A DNA stretch of 29,355 nucleotides. It comes from DASSTJ01 sp035707965 (GTDB taxonomy: Bacteria > Actinomycetota > Actinomycetes > Actinomycetales > Angustibacteraceae). The position numbers and the translations under genes are program-made. Every line of letters starts with the position of its first letter. The stretch's first letter is position 1. The stretch lies in assembly GCA_035707965.1 (NCBI GenBank), contig DASSTJ010000093.1, positions 1 through 29,355 of the forward strand. The letters are read 5' to 3'. Shown one piece after another: positions 1-6,581 of this stretch. Below the pieces are notes generated by a model that was not told the origin of the DNA, searched no databases, and saw only the letters and a program-made list of their open reading frames with translations.

Positions 1-95
1 AGACGCAGCGGGCGGCGAGCGGGATCGTGGCGGCCTACCTGCAGTGGCATCTCGAGCGGGGCCTGCGCTCGCTGCGCCTGGTGGAGCGGCTGTGA
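1..95 (+). CDS. recO: DNA repair protein RecO, C-terminal end (partial)
   Basis: Only the last 30 or so codons are inside the window. The reading frame from position 3 gives a C-terminal end of the type ASGIVAAYLQWHLERGLRSL followed by RLVERL and a TGA at 93-95. This resembles the helical C terminus of actinobacterial RecO, which loads RecA onto SSB-coated single-stranded DNA in the RecFOR recombination pathway. The assignment is supported by its position: recO directly upstream of and overlapping uppS is a common actinobacterial arrangement. The 5' part lies outside the window, so nothing can be said about the zinc finger or OB fold. Confidence 0.8.
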   Translation, partial: TQRAASGIVAAYLQWHLERGLRSLRLVERL

Positions 96-877
96 GCAGG
101 ACTCCTCCCAGGGCGCCCCGCCCGCATCCCTCCGGGGCGAAGGCGCCGGCGATCCCCCCCTCTCTGGTGCCCCGCCACGTCGCCATCGTGATGGACGGCA
201 ACGGCCGCTGGGCCAAGCAGCGCGGGCTGCCGCGGACCCGCGGGCACGAGATGGGGGAGCACTCGCTGTTCGACGTGGTGGAGGGCGCGATCGAGATCGG
301 GGTGAAGGCGATCTCGGCGTACGCCTTCTCCACCGAGAACTGGACCCGCTCGCCCGACGAGGTCAAGTTCCTGATGGGCTTCAACCGCGACGTGATCCGG
401 CGACGGCGTGACCTCATGCACTCCTGGGGCGTGCGCGTCCGCTGGGCCGGGCGGCGTCCTCGGCTGTGGCGCAGCGTCATCCGCGAGCTCGAGGCGGCCG
501 AGGAGCTGACCCGGCACAACGACGTCCTCACGTTGACGATGTGCGTCAACTACGGCGGCCGGGCCGAGATCGCCGATGCCGCGAAGGCGTTGGCGCACGA
601 CGTGGCGGACGGGCGCGTGAGCCCTGACCGGGTCGACGAGCGGATGCTGGCGCGCTACCTCGACGAGCCGGACCTGCCGGACGTCGACCTCTTCCTGCGC
701 ACGTCCGGCGAGCAGCGCACGTCCAACTTCCTGCTGTGGCAGTCCGCCTACGCCGAGCTCGTCTTCGTGCCGGAGCTCTGGCCGGACGTCGACCGCCTCG
801 TGCTCTGGCGCGCCGTCGACGAGTACGCCCGTCGCGACCGTCGGTACGGGGGCGCGCTGGACGCCGCCTCCAGCTGA
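92..877 (+). CDS. uppS: Isoprenyl transferase (undecaprenyl/decaprenyl diphosphate synthase)
   Basis: Cis-prenyltransferase that adds isopentenyl units to an allylic diphosphate to make the C50/C55 polyprenyl carrier for peptidoglycan and other wall polymers. The 261-residue product has the family's N-terminal phosphate-binding motif VMDGNGRWAKQRGLPRTRGH, the FSTENW segment and the C-terminal RTSGEQRTSNFLLWQ signature. The start is taken as GTG at 92, which overlaps the recO stop as GTGA; an in-frame ATG at 44 would intrude 52 bp into recO and adds residues not typical of the family. Actinobacteria often encode two such enzymes with different chain lengths, and the exact product length cannot be read here. 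Length and motifs are intact. Confidence 0.95.
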   Translation: MSRTPPRAPRPHPSGAKAPAIPPSLVPRHVAIVMDGNGRWAKQRGLPRTRGHEMGEHSLFDVVEGAIEIGVKAISAYAFSTENWTRSPDEVKFLMGFNRDVIRRRRDLMHSWGVRVRWAGRRPRLWRSVIRELEAAEELTRHNDVLTLTMCVNYGGRAEIADAAKALAHDVADGRVSPDRVDERMLARYLDEPDLPDVDLFLRTSGEQRTSNFLLWQSAYAELVFVPELWPDVDRLVLWRAVDEYARRDRRYGGALDAASS

Positions 878-894
878 CACCGGACGTCGGAGGC

Positions 895-1293
895 TCAGTG
901 GCGGTCGCAGGTGCCGAAGATCTCGACGGTGTGCGCCACGTCGCTGAAGCCGTGCTGCGCTGCGACCTGCGCGGCCCAGCGCTCGACGGCCGGCCCTTCG
1001 ACCTCGATCGTGCGGCCGCACTCCCGGCAGACGAGATGGTGGTGGTGGCCGTCCCCGCAGTGCCGGTACACCGTCTCGCCCTCGTCCGTCCGCAGGGCGT
1101 CGATCTCCTCGTCGTCCACCATGGCCTGCACGGCGCGGTAGACGGTGGCGAGGCCGATGGTGCTGCCACGGTCGCGCAGGCCGGCCCAGATCTCCTGGGC
1201 GCTGCAGAACGTGTCACGCTCGCGCAGGAAGTCGGCGACCGCGTCGCGCTGTCGGCTGCGGCGTTGGCGCGCGGGCTGCTCGAGGGGTGCCAT
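895..1293 (-). CDS. zur: Zinc uptake regulator Zur (Fur family)
   Basis: A 132-residue Fur-family repressor: an N-terminal winged helix (about residues 10-75, with the recognition stretch TIGLATVYRAVQAM) followed by a dimerisation domain with the metal motif HHHHLVCREC at 83-92. With zinc bound it should repress zinc-uptake genes. Assignment as Zur rather than Fur or PerR rests on being the last gene of the znuACB operon. Its ATG shares one base with the znuB stop (TGATG). Oddity: the usual second CxxC pair of the structural zinc site appears as C129-D-R-H132 at the very C terminus, so the site would be Cys3His rather than Cys4. It converges on uppS with only a 17-bp gap. Autoregulation is likely, because the operon's control region carries Zur-box-like sites. 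Confidence 0.93.
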   Translation of the reverse strand: MAPLEQPARQRRSRQRDAVADFLRERDTFCSAQEIWAGLRDRGSTIGLATVYRAVQAMVDDEEIDALRTDEGETVYRHCGDGHHHHLVCRECGRTIEVEGPAVERWAAQVAAQHGFSDVAHTVEIFGTCDRH

Positions 1294-2270
1294 CAGGCCG
1301 GTCCGTGCTCGTCGTAGTGGCCGGCGTGCTGGGCGTGGCGGTGGCCGCCGTGGAGGTAGTCGACGTGGTCGTCGTGCACCACCGCCGGGTGGCCGCAGCC
1401 GGGGTGGTGCTCGTGCTCGGCGTGGCCCTCGACCTGGGCGTGACGTCGGCGAGCGAGCGCGTCCCGCGCCGCGACCACGAGCGCCACGACGACGAAGACG
1501 CCGACGGCGAAGAGCACGATGGTGCCGCCCGACGGCGTGCTGGCGTAGAAGCTGGTCGTCACACCCGCGACGCTGACGACGACGCCCGTGGCGACGGCCA
1601 GCAGCAGGCTCGTGCGGAAGCTGTGGCAGACGAGCTGGGAGATCGCGTTCGGCAGGATCATCAGGGCGCTGATGAGCAGCAGCCCCACGATGCGCATCGA
1701 GACCACGACGGTCACCGCCGTGAGCACCGCCAGCGTCAGGTTGAGCGGCAGCACGGGCAGGCCGACGGCCCGTGCGTACTCGGGGTCGTTGCTGACCGCG
1801 AAGAGCCGGGGCGCCAGCACGGCGGCGGTGACGAGAACGGCACCGGCCAGAGCGGCGAACGTCACGAGGTCCGTGGTGCTCGTCGTCGTGATCGCCCCGA
1901 ACAGGTAGGCGTTGAGGTTGGCCGGCGTGCCCGACGGGGAGAGCGAGATCAGGACGACGCCGCCGGCGATGCCTCCGTAGAACAGCACCGCCAGGGCGAT
2001 GTCGCCGCTGGTGCGCCCGCGTGCCCGGACCAGCTCGATCGCGATGGCGCCGACGACCGCGGCGAGCAGGGCGGTCCACACCGGCTGCTGGTCGGTCAGG
2101 ATGCCTAGCGCGACACCGGCGAGCGCGACGTGGCCCATGCCGTCACCGATGAGCGCCAGCCGGCGCTGGACCAGGAAGATGCCGACGACGGGTGCGGCCA
2201 GCCCGACCAGCAGCGACGCCAGGAGCGCGTGCCGCATGAAGTCGTACTGCAGGATCTCGAGCACGGTCAC
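1293..2270 (-). CDS. znuB: Zinc ABC transporter permease ZnuB with His-rich tail
   Basis: A 325-residue integral membrane permease of the ABC-3 metal family, pairing with ZnuC and ZnuA to import Zn2+. Several hydrophobic segments run from about residue 14 to 268. Family landmarks include the cytoplasmic loop RRLALIGDGMGHVALAGVA and SMRIVGLLLISALMILPNA. The start is GTG at 2270, overlapping the znuC stop as GTGA. After the last membrane segment comes a 49-residue extension (277-325) with 14 histidines, an unusual length for this family, whose members are usually about 270-290 residues. The tail is presumably cytosolic and could bind or buffer zinc; that role is inferred. Manganese specificity is a formal alternative, but zur in the same operon favours zinc. 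Confidence 0.93.
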   Translation of the reverse strand: MTVLEILQYDFMRHALLASLLVGLAAPVVGIFLVQRRLALIGDGMGHVALAGVALGILTDQQPVWTALLAAVVGAIAIELVRARGRTSGDIALAVLFYGGIAGGVVLISLSPSGTPANLNAYLFGAITTTSTTDLVTFAALAGAVLVTAAVLAPRLFAVSNDPEYARAVGLPVLPLNLTLAVLTAVTVVVSMRIVGLLLISALMILPNAISQLVCHSFRTSLLLAVATGVVVSVAGVTTSFYASTPSGGTIVLFAVGVFVVVALVVAARDALARRRHAQVEGHAEHEHHPGCGHPAVVHDDHVDYLHGGHRHAQHAGHYDEHGPA

Positions 2271-3121
2271 CGCTCTCCGATCGGGTGCTCGAGCCAGCCT
2301 GGCGCCTGCTCGGGGTCGAGCGGGTCGTGCACGTGGTGGGCGTCGTCGTGGACGTCCATGCCGACGTCGCCCCCGGACCGCAGGTGCGCGTGCGTGCCCT
2401 CGTGGTGCAGCGGTCCGTCGTGCGCGATGCGGCCGTCCCGCACCACCACGGCACGCGTCACCACACCCTCGAGCGGGCCGATCTCGTGCGTGACGACCAG
2501 CAAGGTGACCCCTCGCTCGACGAGTCGACGGATGGTGGCCGCGAGCGCGTTCTGGCTGGCGAGGTCGACGCCGGCCGTTGGCTCGTCCATGATCATGACC
2601 TCGGGCTCCGACGCCAGGGCGCGGGCGATGAGCGCACGCCGCTGCTGGCCGCCGGACAGCTGAGCGATGTCGGTGTCGGCCCACGGCTCGAGGTCGACGG
2701 CCGTGATCGCCCGCTGCACCGCCTCGCGGTCGGCTGCTCGCCGACGTCCGAGCAGCGGACGGCGGGGGAGCCGCCCGGAGGCGACCACCTCGCGGACGGT
2801 CGACGGGATCGTGCCGCCCACCGTCTGACGCTGGGGGACGTAGCCGACGCGGCCCCGGGTGCGCCGCGACCCGATGGCGTCCCCGAGGACCTCAGCCTCG
2901 CCCGCCAGCACGGTCGCGAGGCCGAGCAGCCCGCGCATCAGCGTCGTCTTGCCCGACCCGTTCGCCCCGAGCACGGCCACCACCTCGCCCTTGGCGACGG
3001 TGAGGTCCACGTCGCGGACGACGGCTCGCTCGTCGTAGCCGACGCTGACCCCGCTCAGCCGGACGACGACCTCCGGGCTCGTGCCGGACGGGTCGACCCG
3101 CTGGTGCTCGGTCACCGGCAT
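2267..3121 (-). CDS. znuC: Zinc ABC transporter ATP-binding protein ZnuC with His-rich tail
   Basis: A 284-residue ATPase energising zinc import. Walker A is GANGSGKTT (52-60), the signature is LSGGQ (155-159), Walker B ends in MDE (178-180) and the switch histidine is H212. The last 51 residues (from about 234) contain 10 histidines, including THAH and DDAHHVH, like the tail on the partner permease. ATG at 3121 overlaps the end of znuA by 10 bp and is preceded by a purine-rich GGAAGGGG about 5-6 nt upstream. An in-frame GTG at 3115 would instead give the 4-bp GTGA overlap seen at other junctions, so the start is uncertain by two codons. Confidence 0.93.
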   Translation of the reverse strand: MPVTEHQRVDPSGTSPEVVVRLSGVSVGYDERAVVRDVDLTVAKGEVVAVLGANGSGKTTLMRGLLGLATVLAGEAEVLGDAIGSRRTRGRVGYVPQRQTVGGTIPSTVREVVASGRLPRRPLLGRRRAADREAVQRAITAVDLEPWADTDIAQLSGGQQRRALIARALASEPEVMIMDEPTAGVDLASQNALAATIRRLVERGVTLLVVTHEIGPLEGVVTRAVVVRDGRIAHDGPLHHEGTHAHLRSGGDVGMDVHDDAHHVHDPLDPEQAPGWLEHPIGER

Positions 3122-4068
3122 GACTGCCCCTTCCGCAAGGTCTCGAGGTTGCTGCGCATGACCTCGAGGTAGTCGTGGCCCGAGGAGCTGTCGTCCAGGC
3201 CCTCCAAGGGATCGAGCACGGCCGTGCTGGCGCCCGTCTCCTGGGCGATCGTGCGGGCGACCGCCGCGCTCGCGAGCCGCTCGCTGTAGATGGTCGTCAC
3301 GTGGTGCTGCCGCACGTAGGTCGCCACGCGGGCCAACGAACGCGGGTCGGGCTCCGCCTCGGGGGTCAGTCCCGTGATGCCGACCTGATGGAACCCGTAG
3401 CGCTCGGCCAGGTAGCCGAACGCGCTGTGGCTCGTCACCAGGTCGCGGCTGGCGCAGTCAGCCAGCCCCTGGCGGAACGCGTCGTCCAGGCCCTGCAGCT
3501 GCTGCAGGAGCGTCGCTGAGCGGCCCTCGAAGGTCGTCGCGGCGGCCGGGTCGGCAGCGGCGAGCGCTGACGTCACCTCGGTCACGACGTCCGCCAGCCG
3601 CGTGGGGTCCAGCCAGAAGTGCGGGTCGAGTGCCCCCTCCTCGGCCTGGTCGTCGCCGGCCAGGTGCTCGTCGCCCAGTTCCGTGTCGTGCCCGACGACC
3701 AGGTCGAGACGGGCTGCGCCAGCGACGTCGACCACGTGACGGGGCCCCAGGTGCGCCTCGACGGCCTGGTCGACGGCGGCCTGAAAGCCGCCCAGGTACA
3801 CGACGAGGTCGGCGTCCTGCATGCGTGCCACGTCACGAGCGGTCAGCTCGAGGTCGTGCGGCTCGACCCCCGGCCGGGTGAGCGACGTCACCTGCACGTC
3901 CGGACCGCCGACCCGGCCGACGACGAACTCGAGGGGGTAGAAGCTCGTGACCACCTGGAGGCGACCTTGCTCCGTCGCCCCTTGCGCGGGGGTGCACCCC
4001 GTCAGGCCAAGGGCGCCGAGCAGAAGCGCAGCCAGCACCGCGGTGCTCCGGGTACGGCGACTCTTCAT
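3112..4068 (-). CDS. znuA: Zinc-binding lipoprotein ZnuA (solute-binding protein)
   Basis: Extracytoplasmic zinc-capture component, 318 residues, cluster A-I metal-binding family. A lipoprotein signal peptide ends in the lipobox LTGC with C25 as the lipidation site. Expected metal ligands are visible: H71 (in VEPHDLEL), H150 (DPHFWLDP), H214 (SHSAFGY) and probably D286. Between the first two lies a flexible segment rich in acid and His (about 126-148), as expected for ZnuA. The start is ATG at 4068. In-frame alternatives at 4077 (ATG) and 4083 (GTG) lie inside the operator. A -10-like GAGAAT sits exactly 7 nt before ATG 4068 and TTGACA is 18 nt further upstream, which suggests a leaderless mRNA beginning at this codon. 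Confidence 0.92.
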   Translation of the reverse strand: MKSRRTRSTAVLAALLLGALGLTGCTPAQGATEQGRLQVVTSFYPLEFVVGRVGGPDVQVTSLTRPGVEPHDLELTARDVARMQDADLVVYLGGFQAAVDQAVEAHLGPRHVVDVAGAARLDLVVGHDTELGDEHLAGDDQAEEGALDPHFWLDPTRLADVVTEVTSALAAADPAAATTFEGRSATLLQQLQGLDDAFRQGLADCASRDLVTSHSAFGYLAERYGFHQVGITGLTPEAEPDPRSLARVATYVRQHHVTTIYSERLASAAVARTIAQETGASTAVLDPLEGLDDSSSGHDYLEVMRSNLETLRKGQSCR

Positions 4069-4105
4069 GACAATCATTCTCACTAAGGATGAGAATGATT
4101 GTCAA
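4068..4105 (-). promoter_or_regulatory. Paired Zur-box operator overlapping a leaderless znuA promoter
   Basis: The 15-mer TGACAATCATTCTCA (4068-4082) and its exact reverse complement TGAGAATGATTGTCA (4090-4104) are separated by 7 bp, forming a perfect 15-bp inverted repeat. Each 15-mer alone is a near-perfect 7-1-7 palindrome with one mismatched pair, matching the general form of actinobacterial Zur boxes (TGAnAATnATTnTCA-like). On the minus strand, TTGACA (4105-4100) and GAGAAT (4081-4076) with an 18-bp spacer form a promoter whose expected start is at or beside the znuA ATG. Zinc-bound Zur on both boxes would cover -35, -10 and the start codon. The Zur role is inferred from site form and operon content. 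Confidence 0.85.
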
Positions 4106-4115
4106 CCTCGCCGCG

Positions 4116-4460
4116 TCAGCGAGGGAACGCCTGGGTCAGGCAGAGGGCGACCGCGAGCAGCAGGACGGCCGTGCGACCGAGGCGCTCGGACGTCGTGAGG
4201 CGGGGCCAACCGAGGTAGAGCAGCCACCCCACCACCAGCGCCACCAGCGCGATCGCGACCGCGCCGAGCGGCCCGCCGACGAGGAGGCCGGCGACGAGCA
4301 GCCCGAGCACGACGAGGAACGGGACGGCCCGGGGCAGCTGGGACACCCGGGTGAGCGGGCCTACGCTCACCCGCTCCAGTGCGGCGCGCAGCCCGGTCGA
4401 CGCCGGGGCGGCGGGGCGGCTGGTGCCGGACGCGGGTCGGGCGGGCCGGGGTGCTGTCAC
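4116..4460 (-). CDS. Small membrane protein, DUF6703-like
   Basis: A 114-residue protein with a Pro/Ala-rich cytosolic N terminus (1-25), a basic amphipathic stretch, then about three hydrophobic segments (about 46-62, 64-84 and 97-110). The sequence pattern LERVSVGPLTRVSQLPRAVPF followed by hydrophobic segments resembles the actinobacterial family DUF6703, recalled from memory rather than searched. GTG at 4460 is chosen because GGAGG lies 8 bp upstream (4472-4468); longer in-frame extensions run into the divergent gene. It lies 47 bp upstream of znuA on the same strand, but the Zur operator intervenes, so it is probably a separate unit. Function unknown. Confidence 0.75.
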   Translation of the reverse strand: MTAPRPARPASGTSRPAAPASTGLRAALERVSVGPLTRVSQLPRAVPFLVVLGLLVAGLLVGGPLGAVAIALVALVVGWLLYLGWPRLTTSERLGRTAVLLLAVALCLTQAFPR

Positions 4461-4490
4461 GGGGGTTCCTCCAGGGTCGGGCCGTAGCTC

Positions 4491-4496
4491 TATGGT
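4491..4496 (+). promoter_or_regulatory. -10 element of a probable leaderless promoter
   Basis: TATGGT lies exactly 7 nt upstream of the ATG at 4504, the spacing expected when transcription starts on the first base of the start codon. No Shine-Dalgarno sequence is visible before that ATG, which fits leaderless initiation. No clear -35 box is seen. It sits in the divergent interval with the minus-strand small membrane protein gene. Confidence 0.5.
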
Positions 4497-4503
4497 CGCA
4501 GCC

Positions 4504-4902
4504 ATGACGCTGCTCGTGGTCACGCGGTACGAGGTCACCGACCCGGCCGACGGCGAGTCGTTCCGGCTGCGTGCCCGCGACGCCCTGGAGGCGCTGTGCG
4601 CCCAGCCGGGGTGCCGAGGGGGGCACGTGGGCCGGGCGCTGGACGCGCCCACCCGCTGGGTGCTGCAGACCGAGTGGGACTCCGTGGGGACCTACCGACG
4701 TGCGCTGTCGACCTACGAGGTCAAGGTGCGCGCGGTGCCCCTGATGCAGGAGCAGGTCGACGAGGCGACCGCCTACGAGTCCCTCGTGGCCGGCGGTCCG
4801 GACGGCGTCGCCGACGGCACGAGCGACCTGGCGCCGGGAGCCGCGTGGGCCCACCCGCGCAGGGCGGACGACGGTGCGCAGCCGGGGGACGCCGACCGGT
4901 AG
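4504..4902 (+). CDS. Antibiotic biosynthesis monooxygenase-like (dimeric alpha/beta barrel) protein
   Basis: A 132-residue cytosolic protein. Residues 1-95 look like an ABM/dimeric ferredoxin-like fold: beta strand LLVVTRYEV, a helix with FRLRARDALEALCAQPGC, the short GGHVGRALDAPTRWVLQTEW strand pair, then a helix around YRRALSTYEV. Such domains act as small cofactor-free monooxygenases, heme-degrading enzymes or simply dimerisation folds, and no substrate can be named. The last 35 residues are Gly/Ala/Asp-rich and probably disordered. ATG 4504 is preferred over ATG 4492 because a TATGGT -10 element overlaps the latter and lies 7 nt before the former. It is followed by glyS after 88 bp. Confidence 0.7.
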   Translation: MTLLVVTRYEVTDPADGESFRLRARDALEALCAQPGCRGGHVGRALDAPTRWVLQTEWDSVGTYRRALSTYEVKVRAVPLMQEQVDEATAYESLVAGGPDGVADGTSDLAPGAAWAHPRRADDGAQPGDADR

Positions 4903-4990
4903 CCTGGCTGCTCCCCGTCCCACCGCCGGGCGGCTCGCGCCGAGAGGGCGGAGCCGGCCCGCCGGACCCCCAGGAGTGAGTGAGTCAGTC

Positions 4991-6385
4991 GTGGCCGCCA
5001 AGCCGGAGTCCCGCATCGACAGCGTCGTGAGCCTCGCCAAGCGACGGGGGTTCGTCTTCCCGAGCGGTGAGATCTACGGCGGCACCCGGTCGGCGTGGGA
5101 CTACGGACCGCTCGGCGTCGAGCTCAAGGAGAACGTGAAGCGCCAGTGGTGGCGCTCGATGGTCACGGGCCGCGACGACATCGTGGGCCTCGACTCCTCG
5201 GTGATCCTGCCCACGCAGACGTGGGTGGCGTCGGGTCACGTCGAGACGTTCACGGATCCGCTGACGGAGTGCCAGAGCTGCCACCGCCGGTTCCGCGCGG
5301 ACCACCTGACCGAAGCCGTCGCCGAGAAGAAGGGCGTCGACCCCGACTCGGTCGACCTGGCGACCGTGGCCTGCCCCAACTGCGGCACGCGGGGGGCCTG
5401 GACCGACCCGCGCGCGTTCAGCGGGCTCCTCAAGACCTACCTCGGCGCCGTGGACGACGAGTCCGGCCTGCACTACCTGCGGCCCGAGACCGCTCAGGGC
5501 ATCTTCCTGTCGTTCCTCAACGTGATGACGTCGGCCCGCAAGAAGCCGCCGTTCGGCATCGCCCAGATGGGCAAGAGCTTCCGCAACGAGATCACGCCCG
5601 GCAACTTCATCTTCCGCACGCGCGAGTTCGAGCAGATGGAGATGGAGTTCTTCGTCGAGCCCGGCACCGACGCCGAGTGGCACCAGACGTGGATCGACCT
5701 GCGCACCCAGTGGTACGTCGACCTCGGCATCGCGCGCGAGAACCTCCGGCACTACGAGCACCCCAAGGAGAAGCTCTCCCACTACTCGACGCGTACGGTC
5801 GACATCGAGTACCGCTTCCACTTCGCCGGCTCGGAGTGGGGCGAGCTGGAGGGGGTCGCGAACCGCACGGACTTCGACCTCAAGACCCACAGCGAGCACT
5901 CGGGGGTCGACCTCTCGTACTTCGACCAGGGCAAGAACGAGCGCTGGACGCCGTACGTCATCGAGCCGGCCGCCGGAGTCGGTCGGTCGATGATGGCCTT
6001 CATGCTCGACGCCTACGCCGAGGACGAGGCGCCCAACGCCAAGGGCGGCGTCGACAAGCGGGTCGTGCTGCGGCTCGACGCGAGGCTGGCTCCGGTGAAG
6101 GCCGCCGTCCTGCCGCTGTCCCGGCACGCCGACCTGTCCCCGAAGGCCCGCGACCTCGCGGCGGCGCTGCGCAAGCACTGGAACATCGACTTCGACGACG
6201 CCGGCGCCATCGGTCGCCGCTACCGCCGCCAGGACGAGATCGGCACGCCGTTCTGCCTCACGGTCGACTTCGACAGCCTGGACGACGACGCGGTGACCGT
6301 CCGCGAGCGCGACACCATGGCGCAGGAGCGCGTGGGGATCAGCCAGGTCGAGCAGTACCTGGCGAGCCGCCTGCCCGGCTGCTGA
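4991..6385 (+). CDS. glyS: Glycyl-tRNA synthetase (single-chain, alpha2 type)
   Basis: Class II aminoacyl-tRNA synthetase that charges tRNA-Gly in the cytosol. The 464-residue length matches the dimeric bacterial/eukaryotic-type enzyme rather than the alpha2beta2 form. Landmarks: VVSLAKRRGFVFPSGEIYGG at the N terminus, WDYGPLGVELKENVK, the motif 2 region FRNEITPGNFIFRTREFEQME, GELEGVANRTDFDL, and the anticodon-binding domain after about residue 360. Two CxxC pairs (CQSC and CPNC, about 40 residues apart) in the insertion suggest a metal-binding finger. GTG at 4991 gives the typical MAAKP start and has AGGAG about 14 bp upstream, which is rather far; GTG 4976 is an alternative five codons earlier with no room for a ribosome-binding site. 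Confidence 0.96.
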   Translation: MAAKPESRIDSVVSLAKRRGFVFPSGEIYGGTRSAWDYGPLGVELKENVKRQWWRSMVTGRDDIVGLDSSVILPTQTWVASGHVETFTDPLTECQSCHRRFRADHLTEAVAEKKGVDPDSVDLATVACPNCGTRGAWTDPRAFSGLLKTYLGAVDDESGLHYLRPETAQGIFLSFLNVMTSARKKPPFGIAQMGKSFRNEITPGNFIFRTREFEQMEMEFFVEPGTDAEWHQTWIDLRTQWYVDLGIARENLRHYEHPKEKLSHYSTRTVDIEYRFHFAGSEWGELEGVANRTDFDLKTHSEHSGVDLSYFDQGKNERWTPYVIEPAAGVGRSMMAFMLDAYAEDEAPNAKGGVDKRVVLRLDARLAPVKAAVLPLSRHADLSPKARDLAAALRKHWNIDFDDAGAIGRRYRRQDEIGTPFCLTVDFDSLDDDAVTVRERDTMAQERVGISQVEQYLASRLPGC

Positions 6386-6399
6386 GCCACCGCGTCCGG

Positions 6400-6418
6400 C
6401 GCGACGGCGCTCGTCGCG
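6400..6418 (+). terminator. Small hairpin after glyS (terminator-like)
   Basis: CGCGACG (6400-6406) and CGTCGCG (6412-6418) form a perfect 7-bp stem with a 5-nt loop, 15 bp after the glyS stop. There is no T-run, so intrinsic termination is uncertain, though U-less hairpins are frequent in high-GC actinobacteria. The remainder of the roughly 195-bp gap before ppdK contains a short TCACGC-AGG-GCGTGA inverted repeat (6502-6516) and a possible -10 TACGTT at 6542, with no clear -35. Confidence 0.3.
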
Positions 6419-6581
6419 ACGACGGGCAGGAAGTCCCTGTCGCCCTCTGCCCACCCCTGCTGTGGTGGTGTCGTGGCGGACGGCCGGACGTCGTGGCGTA
6501 CCTCACGCAGGGCGTGACCTGCACCACACACGACCGCACGCTACGTTCAGCCCACCGGTTGTGCTGGCGATGGAGGCGGCT

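Noticed and set aside
3115..3121. GTG 3115 as the znuC start
   Set aside because: It is possible and gives a GTGA overlap, but ATG 3121 has the better-spaced purine-rich ribosome site; kept as an alternative.
4985..6454. A 489-codon minus-strand open frame opposite glyS
   Set aside because: It is a codon-bias shadow of glyS, with no domain or plausible ribosome site.
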